A DNA stretch of 36,717 nt from assembly GCF_029269265.1 (NCBI RefSeq), contig NZ_JARIXP010000005.1, forward strand, positions 158,454-195,170, given 5' to 3'. The notes below the pieces were generated by a model. That model was given only the letters and a program-made list of their open reading frames with translations. It was not told the origin of the DNA and ran no database searches. Positions within the stretch are counted from its first letter, which is position 1. Each line of letters begins with the position of its first letter. The DNA is from Rheinheimera sp. 1928-s (GTDB lineage Bacteria; Pseudomonadota; Gammaproteobacteria; Enterobacterales; Alteromonadaceae). Positions 8,249 through 15,780 of the stretch are shown in pieces. Both the position numbers and the translations under genes were made by a program.

Positions 8249-9009
8249 TCGGCGGCATGATTAAGCAGGGTTATCCGGCTGAAAATATCATTGCTGCCAA
8301 CCGTAATGCGGAAAAGTTAAAGGCCTTGAAAAGCCAGTACAAGATTGCAACCACTACAGACAATATCGACGCAGTGACTAAAGCTGATGTCATAGTACTG
8401 GCGGTGAAACCTCAGATGATGGCTGAAGTCTGTCAGCAACTGATAGAACAGGCCCCTGAATGTCAGGAAAAACTGTTTATTTCTGTCGCAGCAGGTATTT
8501 CTGTCGAGCGTTTTGAGCAAATGTTAGGCCAGGTGCGTATTATTCGCGCTATGCCAAACACTCCGGCTTTGGTGGGTTTAGGCGTCACAGGTTTATTCCC
8601 AAGCCGCTGCTCTGTCTACGAGCAGTCTTTTACCGAAAAACTTTTTGCTGGCACAGGCAAAACGGTCTGGCTGGAAAAAGAGCAGGACATTAACGCTATT
8701 ATTGCGGTCACTGGCAGCGCACCGGCCTATTTTTTCTACTTTATGCAGGCCATGCAGCAAGTGGCACAGGAACTGGGGTTTGATGAAACTCAGGCCAAAG
8801 CTATGGTGGCCCAAACGGCTCTAGGTGCAGCTACTATGGCCAGTCAGTCAGACTTATCTTTTGAAGCGCTGCGTGCTCAGGTGACCTCCAAAGGCGGCAC
8901 CACACACGAAGCCATTGAAACTTTTAAACAACATAAGCTTGAAAGCATGGTCAAAGACGCCATGTATGCAGCTATACGCCGTGCTGAAGAAATGGCAAAA
9001 ACTCTTTAA
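8194..9009 (+). CDS. proC: Pyrroline-5-carboxylate reductase
   Basis: Last step of proline synthesis: reduction of 1-pyrroline-5-carboxylate to proline with NAD(P)H in the cytoplasm. The 271-residue length is normal. The N-terminal Rossmann motif is FIGAGNMA (8-15). The C-terminal dimer and active-site region has GSAPAYFFYF, AKAMVAQTALGAATM and VTSKGGTTHEAIETF. The ATG at 8194 lies in the second copy of a duplicated junction. An earlier ATG at 8093 starts the same peptide but is out of frame with the rest of the gene. yggT follows after 9 bp. Confidence 0.96.
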   Translation: MIDNTVAFIGAGNMAQCIIGGMIKQGYPAENIIAANRNAEKLKALKSQYKIATTTDNIDAVTKADVIVLAVKPQMMAEVCQQLIEQAPECQEKLFISVAAGISVERFEQMLGQVRIIRAMPNTPALVGLGVTGLFPSRCSVYEQSFTEKLFAGTGKTVWLEKEQDINAIIAVTGSAPAYFFYFMQAMQQVAQELGFDETQAKAMVAQTALGAATMASQSDLSFEALRAQVTSKGGTTHEAIETFKQHKLESMVKDAMYAAIRRAEEMAKTL

Positions 9010-9018
9010 GGACTCATA

Positions 9019-9561
9019 ATGACCGAAGCATTCTTTTTTCTGTTAAGCAGCCTGATCAAACTTTATTTGATGGTGGTGCTGCTGCGTATCTGGCTGCAAA
9101 GCGCCAAAGCCGATTTTTACAATCCATTCAGCCAGTTTGTCGTTAAAGCCACCAATCCGGCTATTATTCCGCTGCGTCGTTTTCTGCCAAGCATGGGCCC
9201 GGTCGACACCGCCAGTTGGATCTTTGCTTTTGCCATTTGTGTGCTGCATGTGGTGATAGTACAACTGCTGCAATTAGGTCAGGTGCTTTACATGTATTTG
9301 CCATTAAGTGCCTTGGTGTTGCTGATCACCGAAGCCTTGCAACTGGCATTCTGGATATTAGTGATCCGCGCTTTACTGAGCTGGTTCAGCCAAGGCCGTA
9401 ACCCGGTTGAGCTGGTGATGCATCAGTTAACCGAACCCTTATTACGCCCGGTACGCAGAGTCATTCCTGTAATGGGTGGTCTGGATTTATCTTTACTGGT
9501 GGTGCTTTTGGGCATTCAGTTTATCCAGATTTTATTGACCAATATGTTACGCGGTTTCTAA
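9019..9561 (+). CDS. yggT: YggT family integral membrane protein
   Basis: A 180-residue inner-membrane protein with two YGGT repeats. Each repeat has a hydrophobic helix, a short linker with an NPxxxPLRRxxPxxG-like motif, and another helix. Here the linkers read PAIIPLRRFLPSMG near 50-63 and EPLLRPVRRVIPVMGGLDLS near 137-156. Hydrophobic stretches lie at roughly 5-22, 67-90, 93-118 and 157-178. YggT proteins have been linked to osmotic or cation tolerance and, in other lineages, to cell division or chloroplast biogenesis; the exact role is unsettled. It sits in the conserved proC-yggT-yggU order, and its TAA is directly followed by the yggU ATG. Confidence 0.93.
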   Translation: MTEAFFFLLSSLIKLYLMVVLLRIWLQSAKADFYNPFSQFVVKATNPAIIPLRRFLPSMGPVDTASWIFAFAICVLHVVIVQLLQLGQVLYMYLPLSALVLLITEALQLAFWILVIRALLSWFSQGRNPVELVMHQLTEPLLRPVRRVIPVMGGLDLSLLVVLLGIQFIQILLTNMLRGF

Positions 9562-9852
9562 ATGTTAACCCGACTGGCCAATGGCGATATCTTATTGCAA
9601 CTGCATGTGCAGCCTGGAGCCAGCCGTGATCAGTTTTTAGGTTTGCATGGTGATGCCATCAAAGTGGCGATTAAAGCCCCACCTGTTGATGGCAAAGCCA
9701 ATGCTCATTTACAACAGTTTCTGGCACAAAGTTTTGACGTCGCCAAACGTCAGGTGCTGCTGGAAAAGGGCGAACTAAGCCGGCAGAAAAAATGGCGAAT
9801 TCTGGCGCCCTGCTCTGTTCCCGACGCCTTACAACCTTATCTGGAGTCCTGA
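9562..9852 (+). CDS. yggU: DUF167 / YggU family protein
   Basis: A 96-residue alpha/beta protein of the DUF167 family with the signature LHVQPGASRDQFLG near residues 14-27 and VAIKAPPVDGKANAHLQQFLA near 34-54. The family has solved structures but no firm biochemical role. It begins immediately after the yggT stop. Its TGA (9850-9852) shares a base with the ATG of the next gene, so translation is coupled through this stretch of the operon. Confidence 0.93.
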   Translation: MLTRLANGDILLQLHVQPGASRDQFLGLHGDAIKVAIKAPPVDGKANAHLQQFLAQSFDVAKRQVLLEKGELSRQKKWRILAPCSVPDALQPYLES

Positions 9853-10277
9853 TGAAAAACTATTTGCTGGCAGCAAGCCTGGTTCTGGCCTTTTTTATGA
9901 ATCCACTTCAGGCTGAACAAAAGAAAGTACTGGGGCCATGGGATGTGCATTACATCGCTTTTGACAGCACTATTATTGATGCCAAAATAGCACAAAGTTA
10001 TCAGCTGCAGCGCAGTAAATATCAGGCTGTGCTGAATATTTCAGTACTGAACAGTGCAGACCAAAAAGCACAACAAGTACGCATTTCCGGCACTGCGACA
10101 GATCTAACGCAAAAGCAGATCGAACTCAGCTTTCGTGAAGTAAAAGAAGGCGATGCCATTTATTATCTGGCACAAGTGCCGGTGCACGACCAAAAACATC
10201 TGAACTTTAAACTGGATATCTGGCAAGGCACAGAAAACCAGAAGCTTGAGTTCTCCCAGATGTTTTATACCGAATAA
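9852..10277 (+). CDS. DUF4426 periplasmic protein
   Basis: A 141-residue secreted protein. The N-terminus (Lys at 2, hydrophobic stretch 4-16, then NPLQAEQ) is a typical Sec signal peptide, probably cut after Ala at about residue 20. The body matches the DUF4426 family in its opening LGPWDVHYIAFDST and the AQSYQLQRSKYQAVLNISV stretch. The family is common at this position between yggU and rdgB in related bacteria and has no known function. The ATG at 9852 is preferred over longer in-frame starts because it gives a clean signal peptide and a TGATG overlap with yggU. A terminator follows. Confidence 0.88.
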   Translation: MKNYLLAASLVLAFFMNPLQAEQKKVLGPWDVHYIAFDSTIIDAKIAQSYQLQRSKYQAVLNISVLNSADQKAQQVRISGTATDLTQKQIELSFREVKEGDAIYYLAQVPVHDQKHLNFKLDIWQGTENQKLEFSQMFYTE

Positions 10278-10291
10278 TCCCCTGTTTATCT

Positions 10292-10316
10292 GGCTCAGTA
10301 TCCACTGAGCCTTTTT
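10292..10316 (+). terminator. Rho-independent terminator after the DUF4426 gene
   Basis: A 7-bp perfect stem GGCTCAG/CTGAGCC (10292-10298, 10305-10311) with loop TATCCA is followed by TTTTTG. It lies between the DUF4426 gene and rdgB, so rdgB-hemW either read through or have their own promoter in the short gap. Confidence 0.85.
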
Positions 10317-10334
10317 GTTTCAAAGGTTTCCCTC

Positions 10335-10967
10335 ATGAATAAACTTGTTTTAGCCACCGGTAATAAAGGCAAATTAGCCGAATTATCTGCCCTGCTTGCA
10401 CCTTTTGACTGGCAGGTCGTGCCGCAGTCCGATTTTCAGGTGCCGGACGCTATTGAAGATGGCTTAAGTTTTATTGAAAACGCGCTGATTAAAGCCCGTC
10501 ATGCCAGCCGTTTAACTGGTTTGCCCGCTATTGCCGACGACTCAGGCTTGGCTGTGGATGCTTTAGGTGGCGCACCTGGTATTTATTCAGCCCGTTATGC
10601 CGGTGAACATGGCAATGATTTAAAAAATCTGCAGCAATTGCTGCTGGATTTAAAAGATGTACCACAAGGCGAGCGTGCCGCCCAGTTTCACTGTGTGTTG
10701 GCTTTTGTGCGTCATGCCGACGATCCTGTACCTGTGATAGCTCATGGTATTTGGCATGGCCAGATTGCCTTTGAAGCGGCAGGTTCAGGTGGTTTTGGTT
10801 ACGACCCTATATTTATTCCTGATGACTGCAAGCCTGACGATGTCCAAAGCGCAGCATCAACACAGTGTACTGCTGCTGAATTAAGCTCAGAGCAGAAAAA
10901 AGCTATCAGCCACAGAGGCAAAGCTCTGCGCTTATTGGTGTCTTTATTAAAAGGCGAACACGCCTGA
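10335..10967 (+). CDS. rdgB: dITP/XTP pyrophosphatase (RdgB/HAM1)
   Basis: Hydrolyses non-canonical purine triphosphates (dITP, ITP, XTP) to monophosphates and pyrophosphate, keeping deaminated bases out of DNA. The 210-residue sequence has [12 protein letters not shown] near 6-17 (substrate loop), [24 protein letters not shown] near 67-90 with the metal-binding acidic residues, GFGYDPIF, and the C-terminal SHRGKAL. It begins 18 bp after the terminator T-tract. Its TGA overlaps the hemW ATG (TGATG), so the two form a translationally coupled pair, as in related genomes. Confidence 0.96.
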   Translation: MNKLVLATGNKGKLAELSALLAPFDWQVVPQSDFQVPDAIEDGLSFIENALIKARHASRLTGLPAIADDSGLAVDALGGAPGIYSARYAGEHGNDLKNLQQLLLDLKDVPQGERAAQFHCVLAFVRHADDPVPVIAHGIWHGQIAFEAAGSGGFGYDPIFIPDDCKPDDVQSAASTQCTAAELSSEQKKAISHRGKALRLLVSLLKGEHA

Positions 10968-12130
10968 TGAGCCTGGCATCAACCACACAGCTGCAACTGC
11001 CGCCGCTGGCGCTTTATATCCATATTCCCTGGTGTATTCAAAAGTGCCCTTACTGCGACTTTAACTCGCATGCGGTGAAACAAGGTATTCCAGAGCAGGA
11101 ATATATCAGCCATTTGTTGGCCGATTTACGCCAGGATTTAAGCTATGTGCAAGGCCGTAAAATCAGCTCGATATTTATTGGTGGTGGCACACCCAGTACT
11201 TTTAGTGGCGAAGGCATTCAGGCTATTTTAGATGGCGTGCGCAAAGAGTTGCAGTTAACAGACGACTGCGAAATCACTATGGAAGCCAATCCAGGTACAG
11301 TGGAAGCAGCGCGTTTTGCCGCTTATGTGGCCGCTGGCGTGACCCGTTTTTCTATTGGCGTACAAAGTTTTCAAACCGAACAACTGAAAGCCTTAGGCCG
11401 TATTCATGATTGCGATGAAGCCATTAAAGCAGCACAACTGGCCGCCACCTTACCACTGCAAAGTTTTAACCTGGATTTAATGCATGGTTTGCCCAATCAG
11501 GATGTTGCAGGTGCTTTGGCCGATTTACAACAAGCTATAGATTTAAAACCACCGCATTTATCCTGGTATCAGCTAACGATAGAACCTAATACCGCCTTTG
11601 CGTCGCGCCCTCCTGTGCTGCCGGAAGACGAAGCCTTGTGGGATATTCAGGAGCAAGGCCATCAGCTATTACAACAACATGGCTACACTCAGTACGAAAT
11701 CTCAGCCTATAGCCAAAGCGGCTTGCAGTGCAGACACAACCTGAACTATTGGCGTTATGGCGACTACTTAGGTATTGGCTGTGGCGCTCATGGCAAAATC
11801 ACAGTGCCAGGTACTGGCAAAATTATCCGGCCGGTAAAAATTAAGCACCCCAAAGGCTATATGGATATCAGCAAAGGCTATCTGGATGAGAGCACTGAAG
11901 TGGCGCCTGAAGATAGAGCTTTTGAGTTTTTTATGAACCGCTTTCGTTTACTCGAAGCGTGCCCTAAACAGGATTTCAGCGCTTATACCGGCTTGCCCGT
12001 CACATCTGTGGAAGATGCACTTGCCAAAGCAGAGCAACTGGGGTTAATTAACAGCACAGAATTACACTGGCAAATCAGTCCAAAAGGCGCACGTTACCTG
12101 AATGATTTGCTGTCCTTATTCATTGACTAA
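10967..12130 (+). CDS. hemW: Radical SAM heme chaperone HemW
   Basis: A 387-residue radical SAM protein with the 4Fe-4S motif C23-xxx-C27-xx-C30 (CIQKCPYC), the GGGTPS motif that contacts SAM near 71-76, TMEANPGTVE and the SIGVQSF motif. HemW was long annotated as oxygen-independent coproporphyrinogen III oxidase but lacks that activity and acts as a heme chaperone for respiratory enzymes (family knowledge). The C-terminal HemN-type domain is complete. Coupled to rdgB by overlapping stop and start; followed by 25 bp before the next gene. Confidence 0.95.
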   Translation: MSLASTTQLQLPPLALYIHIPWCIQKCPYCDFNSHAVKQGIPEQEYISHLLADLRQDLSYVQGRKISSIFIGGGTPSTFSGEGIQAILDGVRKELQLTDDCEITMEANPGTVEAARFAAYVAAGVTRFSIGVQSFQTEQLKALGRIHDCDEAIKAAQLAATLPLQSFNLDLMHGLPNQDVAGALADLQQAIDLKPPHLSWYQLTIEPNTAFASRPPVLPEDEALWDIQEQGHQLLQQHGYTQYEISAYSQSGLQCRHNLNYWRYGDYLGIGCGAHGKITVPGTGKIIRPVKIKHPKGYMDISKGYLDESTEVAPEDRAFEFFMNRFRLLEACPKQDFSAYTGLPVTSVEDALAKAEQLGLINSTELHWQISPKGARYLNDLLSLFID

Positions 12131-12155
12131 CCATTCATAAAACAAAGGTCCATAT

Positions 12156-13997
12156 ATGTATTTACGTTATTCAGCACTGGCGCTTGCAGTAAGCCTGGCG
12201 ACAGTTGCAGGTTGTAAACCAGCCCCAACTCCGATCGATCAAAGCAAAATCATTGAAGCTACTGTGGTTCTGACGGAAAACCAAAAAGCCGACGCGCTGT
12301 TCGAGAAAGTTTTCCAGCAGTCTGTCGATAACAGTCCGGAAACACAAACCGCTTTAGGTTTAAAAACCAATTACGATCAGTGGGATGATTTATCTGAAGC
12401 TCAAACGCAAAAAGAGCTGGAACAAGCCAAAGAACAACTGGCGCAGGTGCAAGCCTTGAATATGCAAAGCCTCGACACTGGCCGCCAATTGAGTGTAAAG
12501 CTGTTAACAGCGCGTTTGCAGGCCCGTTTAGATGATGCCAAGTGGGACTTGTACAGCTACCCAGTGAATCAAATGTTTGGCACCCACTCCAATGTGCCTT
12601 CTTTACTGATTAACCAGCACAGCATCAGCGATGAATCAGATGCCAAAGCTTACATTGGCCGCTTAAAAGGCGTGACCACCTATTTCAAGCAACTGGAACA
12701 ACAACTGCAGGCCCGCGCCGATATAGGCATATTGCCGCCTAAATTTGTATTTGGCCACGTGATAGGTGCCAGCCGTAATATCATCAGCGGTGCACCTTTT
12801 GACGGTGGCAACGACAGCACTTTATTGGCCGATTTCCGCGGCAAGGTACAAGAACTGAAGCTGGAACAGGCTGAAAAAGACTTGCTGATCAAAGAAGCTG
12901 AACTGGCTTTGGTGGGCAGTGTAAAACCTGCCTATGAAAACCTGATCAAATTGCTGACCACCTTAGAAGAAAAAGCCGGTACTGAAGATGGCGTATGGCG
13001 CTTTAAAGATGGCGACTCCTATTACGCTACCCGTTTAGCCCGCATCACCACCACAGATTACAGCGCAGACAAAATCCATCAGTTGGGTTTGTCTGAAGTT
13101 GCCCGTATTCACGAAGAAATGAAAGGCATTATGAAAAAAGTCGGCTTTAAAGGCGACTTACAGCAGTTTTTTGCCTTTATGCGCGACGATCCACAGTTTT
13201 ATTACCCAGATACAGCCGAAGGCAAAGCAGAGTATTTAGCCGAAGCCACTCGTCTGATCGATACCATGAAATCGCGCTTGGATGAGCTCTTTATCGTTAA
13301 ACCTAAAGCCGATATGGTGGTAAAAGCGGTTGAGCCTTTCCGTGAGCAATCAGCGGGTAAAGCCTTTTACGAGCAACCTTCTATGGATGGCAGCCGTCCT
13401 GGTATTTATTACGCCAACCTGTACCGCATGAGTGGTATGCCAAAGTATCAAATGGAAGCTTTGGCTTATCATGAAGGTATTCCGGGCCATCATATGCAAA
13501 TTGCTATAGCGCAAGAGCTGGACAATGTGCCTAAGTTCCGTAAGTTTGGTGGTTATACCGCTTATATCGAAGGCTGGGGTTTATACACTGAGTTCCTGCC
13601 CAAAGAGATTGGCATGTATCAGGATCCCTACTCCGACTTCGGCCGTTTAGCCATGGAACTATGGCGCGCCTGCCGTTTGGTGGTCGACACTGGTTTACAC
13701 AATAAAAAATGGACCCGCGAACAGGCCATTCAATATTTGGTAGACACGACACCAAACTCAAAAGGTGAAGCGGTAAATGCTATAGAGCGTTACATCGTTA
13801 TGCCTGGCCAGGCCACGGCTTACACTGTCGGCATGCTGAAAATGCTGGAACTGCGTGAAAAAGCCAAAACAGCGCTGGGCGATAAATTCGACATCCGCCA
13901 ATTCCACGACGTAGTGCTGAAAAACGGCGCAGTGCCACTGGACGTGCTGGAGCAGTTAGTGGATCAGTATATTCAGGCGGCTAAAGCTGCAGCTTAA
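12156..13997 (+). CDS. DUF885 lipoprotein, predicted zinc metallohydrolase
   Basis: A 613-residue secreted lipoprotein. The lipobox is VAGC with lipidated C20, followed by a Pro-rich linker. The DUF885 family has a metallopeptidase-like core with an HExxxGH motif; here HEGIPGHH starts at residue 439, followed by EGWGLYTEFLPKE, which probably supplies the third ligand. The length is normal for the family. Substrate and physiological role are not established; many members are presumed peptidases. The gene is followed by a strong GC-rich terminator. A degenerate copy of its 3' region is found 4 kb downstream at 17853. Confidence 0.88.
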   Translation: MYLRYSALALAVSLATVAGCKPAPTPIDQSKIIEATVVLTENQKADALFEKVFQQSVDNSPETQTALGLKTNYDQWDDLSEAQTQKELEQAKEQLAQVQALNMQSLDTGRQLSVKLLTARLQARLDDAKWDLYSYPVNQMFGTHSNVPSLLINQHSISDESDAKAYIGRLKGVTTYFKQLEQQLQARADIGILPPKFVFGHVIGASRNIISGAPFDGGNDSTLLADFRGKVQELKLEQAEKDLLIKEAELALVGSVKPAYENLIKLLTTLEEKAGTEDGVWRFKDGDSYYATRLARITTTDYSADKIHQLGLSEVARIHEEMKGIMKKVGFKGDLQQFFAFMRDDPQFYYPDTAEGKAEYLAEATRLIDTMKSRLDELFIVKPKADMVVKAVEPFREQSAGKAFYEQPSMDGSRPGIYYANLYRMSGMPKYQMEALAYHEGIPGHHMQIAIAQELDNVPKFRKFGGYTAYIEGWGLYTEFLPKEIGMYQDPYSDFGRLAMELWRACRLVVDTGLHNKKWTREQAIQYLVDTTPNSKGEAVNAIERYIVMPGQATAYTVGMLKMLELREKAKTALGDKFDIRQFHDVVLKNGAVPLDVLEQLVDQYIQAAKAAA

Positions 13998-14024
13998 CTG
14001 GTGTTGACCCTATTGATACTGTAG

Positions 14025-14051
14025 GGGCGCCCCTTGTGGGCGCCCTTTTTT
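14025..14051 (+). terminator. Rho-independent terminator after the DUF885 gene
   Basis: Two copies of the self-complementary GGGCGCCC (14025-14032 and 14038-14045) pair as an 8-bp stem with loop CTTGT, followed by six T. The same GGGCG(C/T)CC design ends the genes before 17920 and 20388. Confidence 0.88.
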
Positions 14052-14096
14052 ATGATGAAGTCTTTCTAATCTGGCTGTTCTTGTTTAACTTCCGAG

Positions 14097-14124
14097 ACTT
14101 TCTTTTACTTCGCCAAAAGAAAGT
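14097..14124. repeat. AAAAGAAAGT inverted repeat, second copy
   Basis: Arms ACTTTCTTTT and AAAAGAAAGT with an 8-nt loop. Same core as the hairpin at 5045-5076; the loop differs (ACTTCGCC against GCGACG). It lies in the 3' gap between two converging genes. Confidence 0.7.
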
Positions 14125-14142
14125 ATCCTTTGCAATTGAAAC

Positions 14143-15624
14143 CTAGTGCTTTTTGTATGCAGTCTGATTGTACAAAAGAATTTTCGGTTGACCTGCGGTG
14201 ATGCTAAAACTGACGCCAACACCAGTATCTTCATGCAGGTAGGTATTTTCCCCCTGAACTGCAGTCAGTGGATAAATATCACCATTTGGAAATTTGACAG
14301 CAATACCGTCGGCTTGCGCTGTTTGAACAATGTCGGCCTGCCAACCAGAGTCAAAATGATATTCACCAACAAAGAGCGTCTGCTCTTTCAGATTAACTTT
14401 GCGCTTATCGACAGCTTTTGGCTTAAAACCAGGCCAGTTGTAAACAAATGAAGCGGCCCTGATCATTTCAAGCCCCACACTATATCCTGCATCGGAGTTT
14501 GTCATAAAGACTGCGCCATCCCCAGTCTCCGGATACATCACCAGTAAGCATCTGTATCCTATGTTGCCACCACCGTGCTGAAATAAAAACTGCTCAGCTG
14601 CACCAGCTACTATCAATGTCATAGCGGGTTGCCCACCAAACTCGGCTGACAGATCTTTATCTGGCATAACAGGCGCTAACATTTTTTTGGCAGAGGCTTG
14701 TGATAGAAGCTTACTTTTTCCCTTGTATGCCCTGCTCAGTTCGATTGTAAGCTTTGCTAAGTCTGTTGGCGTAGACCACAATCCTGCAGCAGCTTGTTCA
14801 GGATGCACCCGCCATCCGCCTGTAAGGGTCTTACCTGAACTATCATGGCCCAAGGCAATTTGAACGCCCTGTTTTTGCGGATAATCCATGGCAAATGAGC
14901 TATGGTTCATGCCAAGTTTCGACAAAACCCAATCATCCATAACTCGCTCAAAAGGTTGTCCGAACATGTCACTCAAGGTTATTTCAGCCAGGGTATATCC
15001 CGCGCCTGAATAGCGCACCATAGTTCCGGGCGTGGCTTCAACGCTAGCAGCTTTGGAAGTTGCAGGTTTTACACCGTTAAAAACTTGACGATCCGACGGT
15101 ATTTCGGTGCCTTTTTCATAACCCAGATAGCCTCCTGCAGTCAGTCCTGAACTGTGATCCAGGATGTTTTTAAAGGTAACTGGAGCCTCAGCCGTCTGTT
15201 TACCTTGGGCTAAGGTCAATGACTTTAGATAGTTCTCAATACTGACATCAATATCTAAAATACCTTGATCCTGCATTCTCATCACAGCAAAAGCTGTTAC
15301 AGGTTTTGCAATAGAGGCGGCCTGAAATACAGTGCTTGCCGTTATAGCCTGATCTGATGATGCCGAGATAGCACCATAGCCGCTGGCCCATGACAGTTCC
15401 CCTTTGTGGATCAGGGCAAAACTGATAGCCGGCACTTTATGATGTGAAAGTCGTTCATTTACCGTAAAGGTTTTCAGTTTTTCCTTGCTGAATTGAACTG
15501 GCAGAAGCAAAGCTTTTTCAACTGAGGCTTGCAGTTCAGTGGTGCTCTGTTCCTGTTCAACACCAGATTTAGCCTGCACAAAACAGGCGCTTGCAGCGAG
15601 TACCACTAATCCAAACTTTTTCAT
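14143..15624 (-). CDS. Secreted serine beta-lactamase-family hydrolase
   Basis: A 493-residue periplasmic or secreted enzyme of the class C beta-lactamase/DD-peptidase-like clan. ATG at 15624 is chosen over the upstream in-frame ATG at 15648: it has a GAGGAAAG Shine-Dalgarno sequence and starts a clean signal peptide (MKKFGLVVLAASACFVQA). The nucleophile motif SxxK is S104-IAK107 and the second motif is Y205-S-G. The third motif is probably the HGG of FQHGGGNIGYRC near residue 355. A C-terminal beta-rich extension of about 100 residues follows, as in many serine hydrolases that are esterases or peptidases rather than drug-resistance enzymes. Divergent from the regulator gene at 15781, which probably controls it. 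Confidence 0.85.
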   Translation of the reverse strand: MKKFGLVVLAASACFVQAKSGVEQEQSTTELQASVEKALLLPVQFSKEKLKTFTVNERLSHHKVPAISFALIHKGELSWASGYGAISASSDQAITASTVFQAASIAKPVTAFAVMRMQDQGILDIDVSIENYLKSLTLAQGKQTAEAPVTFKNILDHSSGLTAGGYLGYEKGTEIPSDRQVFNGVKPATSKAASVEATPGTMVRYSGAGYTLAEITLSDMFGQPFERVMDDWVLSKLGMNHSSFAMDYPQKQGVQIALGHDSSGKTLTGGWRVHPEQAAAGLWSTPTDLAKLTIELSRAYKGKSKLLSQASAKKMLAPVMPDKDLSAEFGGQPAMTLIVAGAAEQFLFQHGGGNIGYRCLLVMYPETGDGAVFMTNSDAGYSVGLEMIRAASFVYNWPGFKPKAVDKRKVNLKEQTLFVGEYHFDSGWQADIVQTAQADGIAVKFPNGDIYPLTAVQGENTYLHEDTGVGVSFSITAGQPKILLYNQTAYKKH

Positions 15625-15689
15625 ACTTTCCTCTATAGCGAAGCTCAAATATAAGAGCTGTTAGGATTTCTGAAAGACGAATTATGGGC

Positions 15690-15730
15690 ATGATATTTCT
15701 ATGACTTTTTATGACCTTTAATGACCTGAC
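15690..15730. promoter_or_regulatory. Phased direct repeats, candidate operator
   Basis: ATGACTTTTT, ATGACCTTTA and ATGACCTGAC follow each other with an exact 10-bp period (15701, 15711, 15721). A weaker ATGAT unit starts at 15690. Direct repeats one helical turn apart are the usual target geometry for OmpR/PhoB-type winged helices. The site lies 66 bp from the hydrolase start and 50 bp from the regulator start, in their shared divergent gap. Binding by the adjacent regulator is an inference. Confidence 0.5.
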
Positions 15731-15780
15731 TGGGTGAATATGATAGTTTTCGGCCTCCAAAGGGAAGGAAGCAAGAAGTT

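Noticed and set aside
10967-12130. Coproporphyrinogen III oxidase HemN
   Set aside because: Length and position next to rdgB match HemW, the heme chaperone, rather than the longer true HemN.
14143-15624. Beta-lactam resistance gene
   Set aside because: SxxK and YxG motifs fit the wider serine hydrolase clan. The C-terminal extension and context favour an esterase or peptidase-like enzyme; no evidence for drug hydrolysis.
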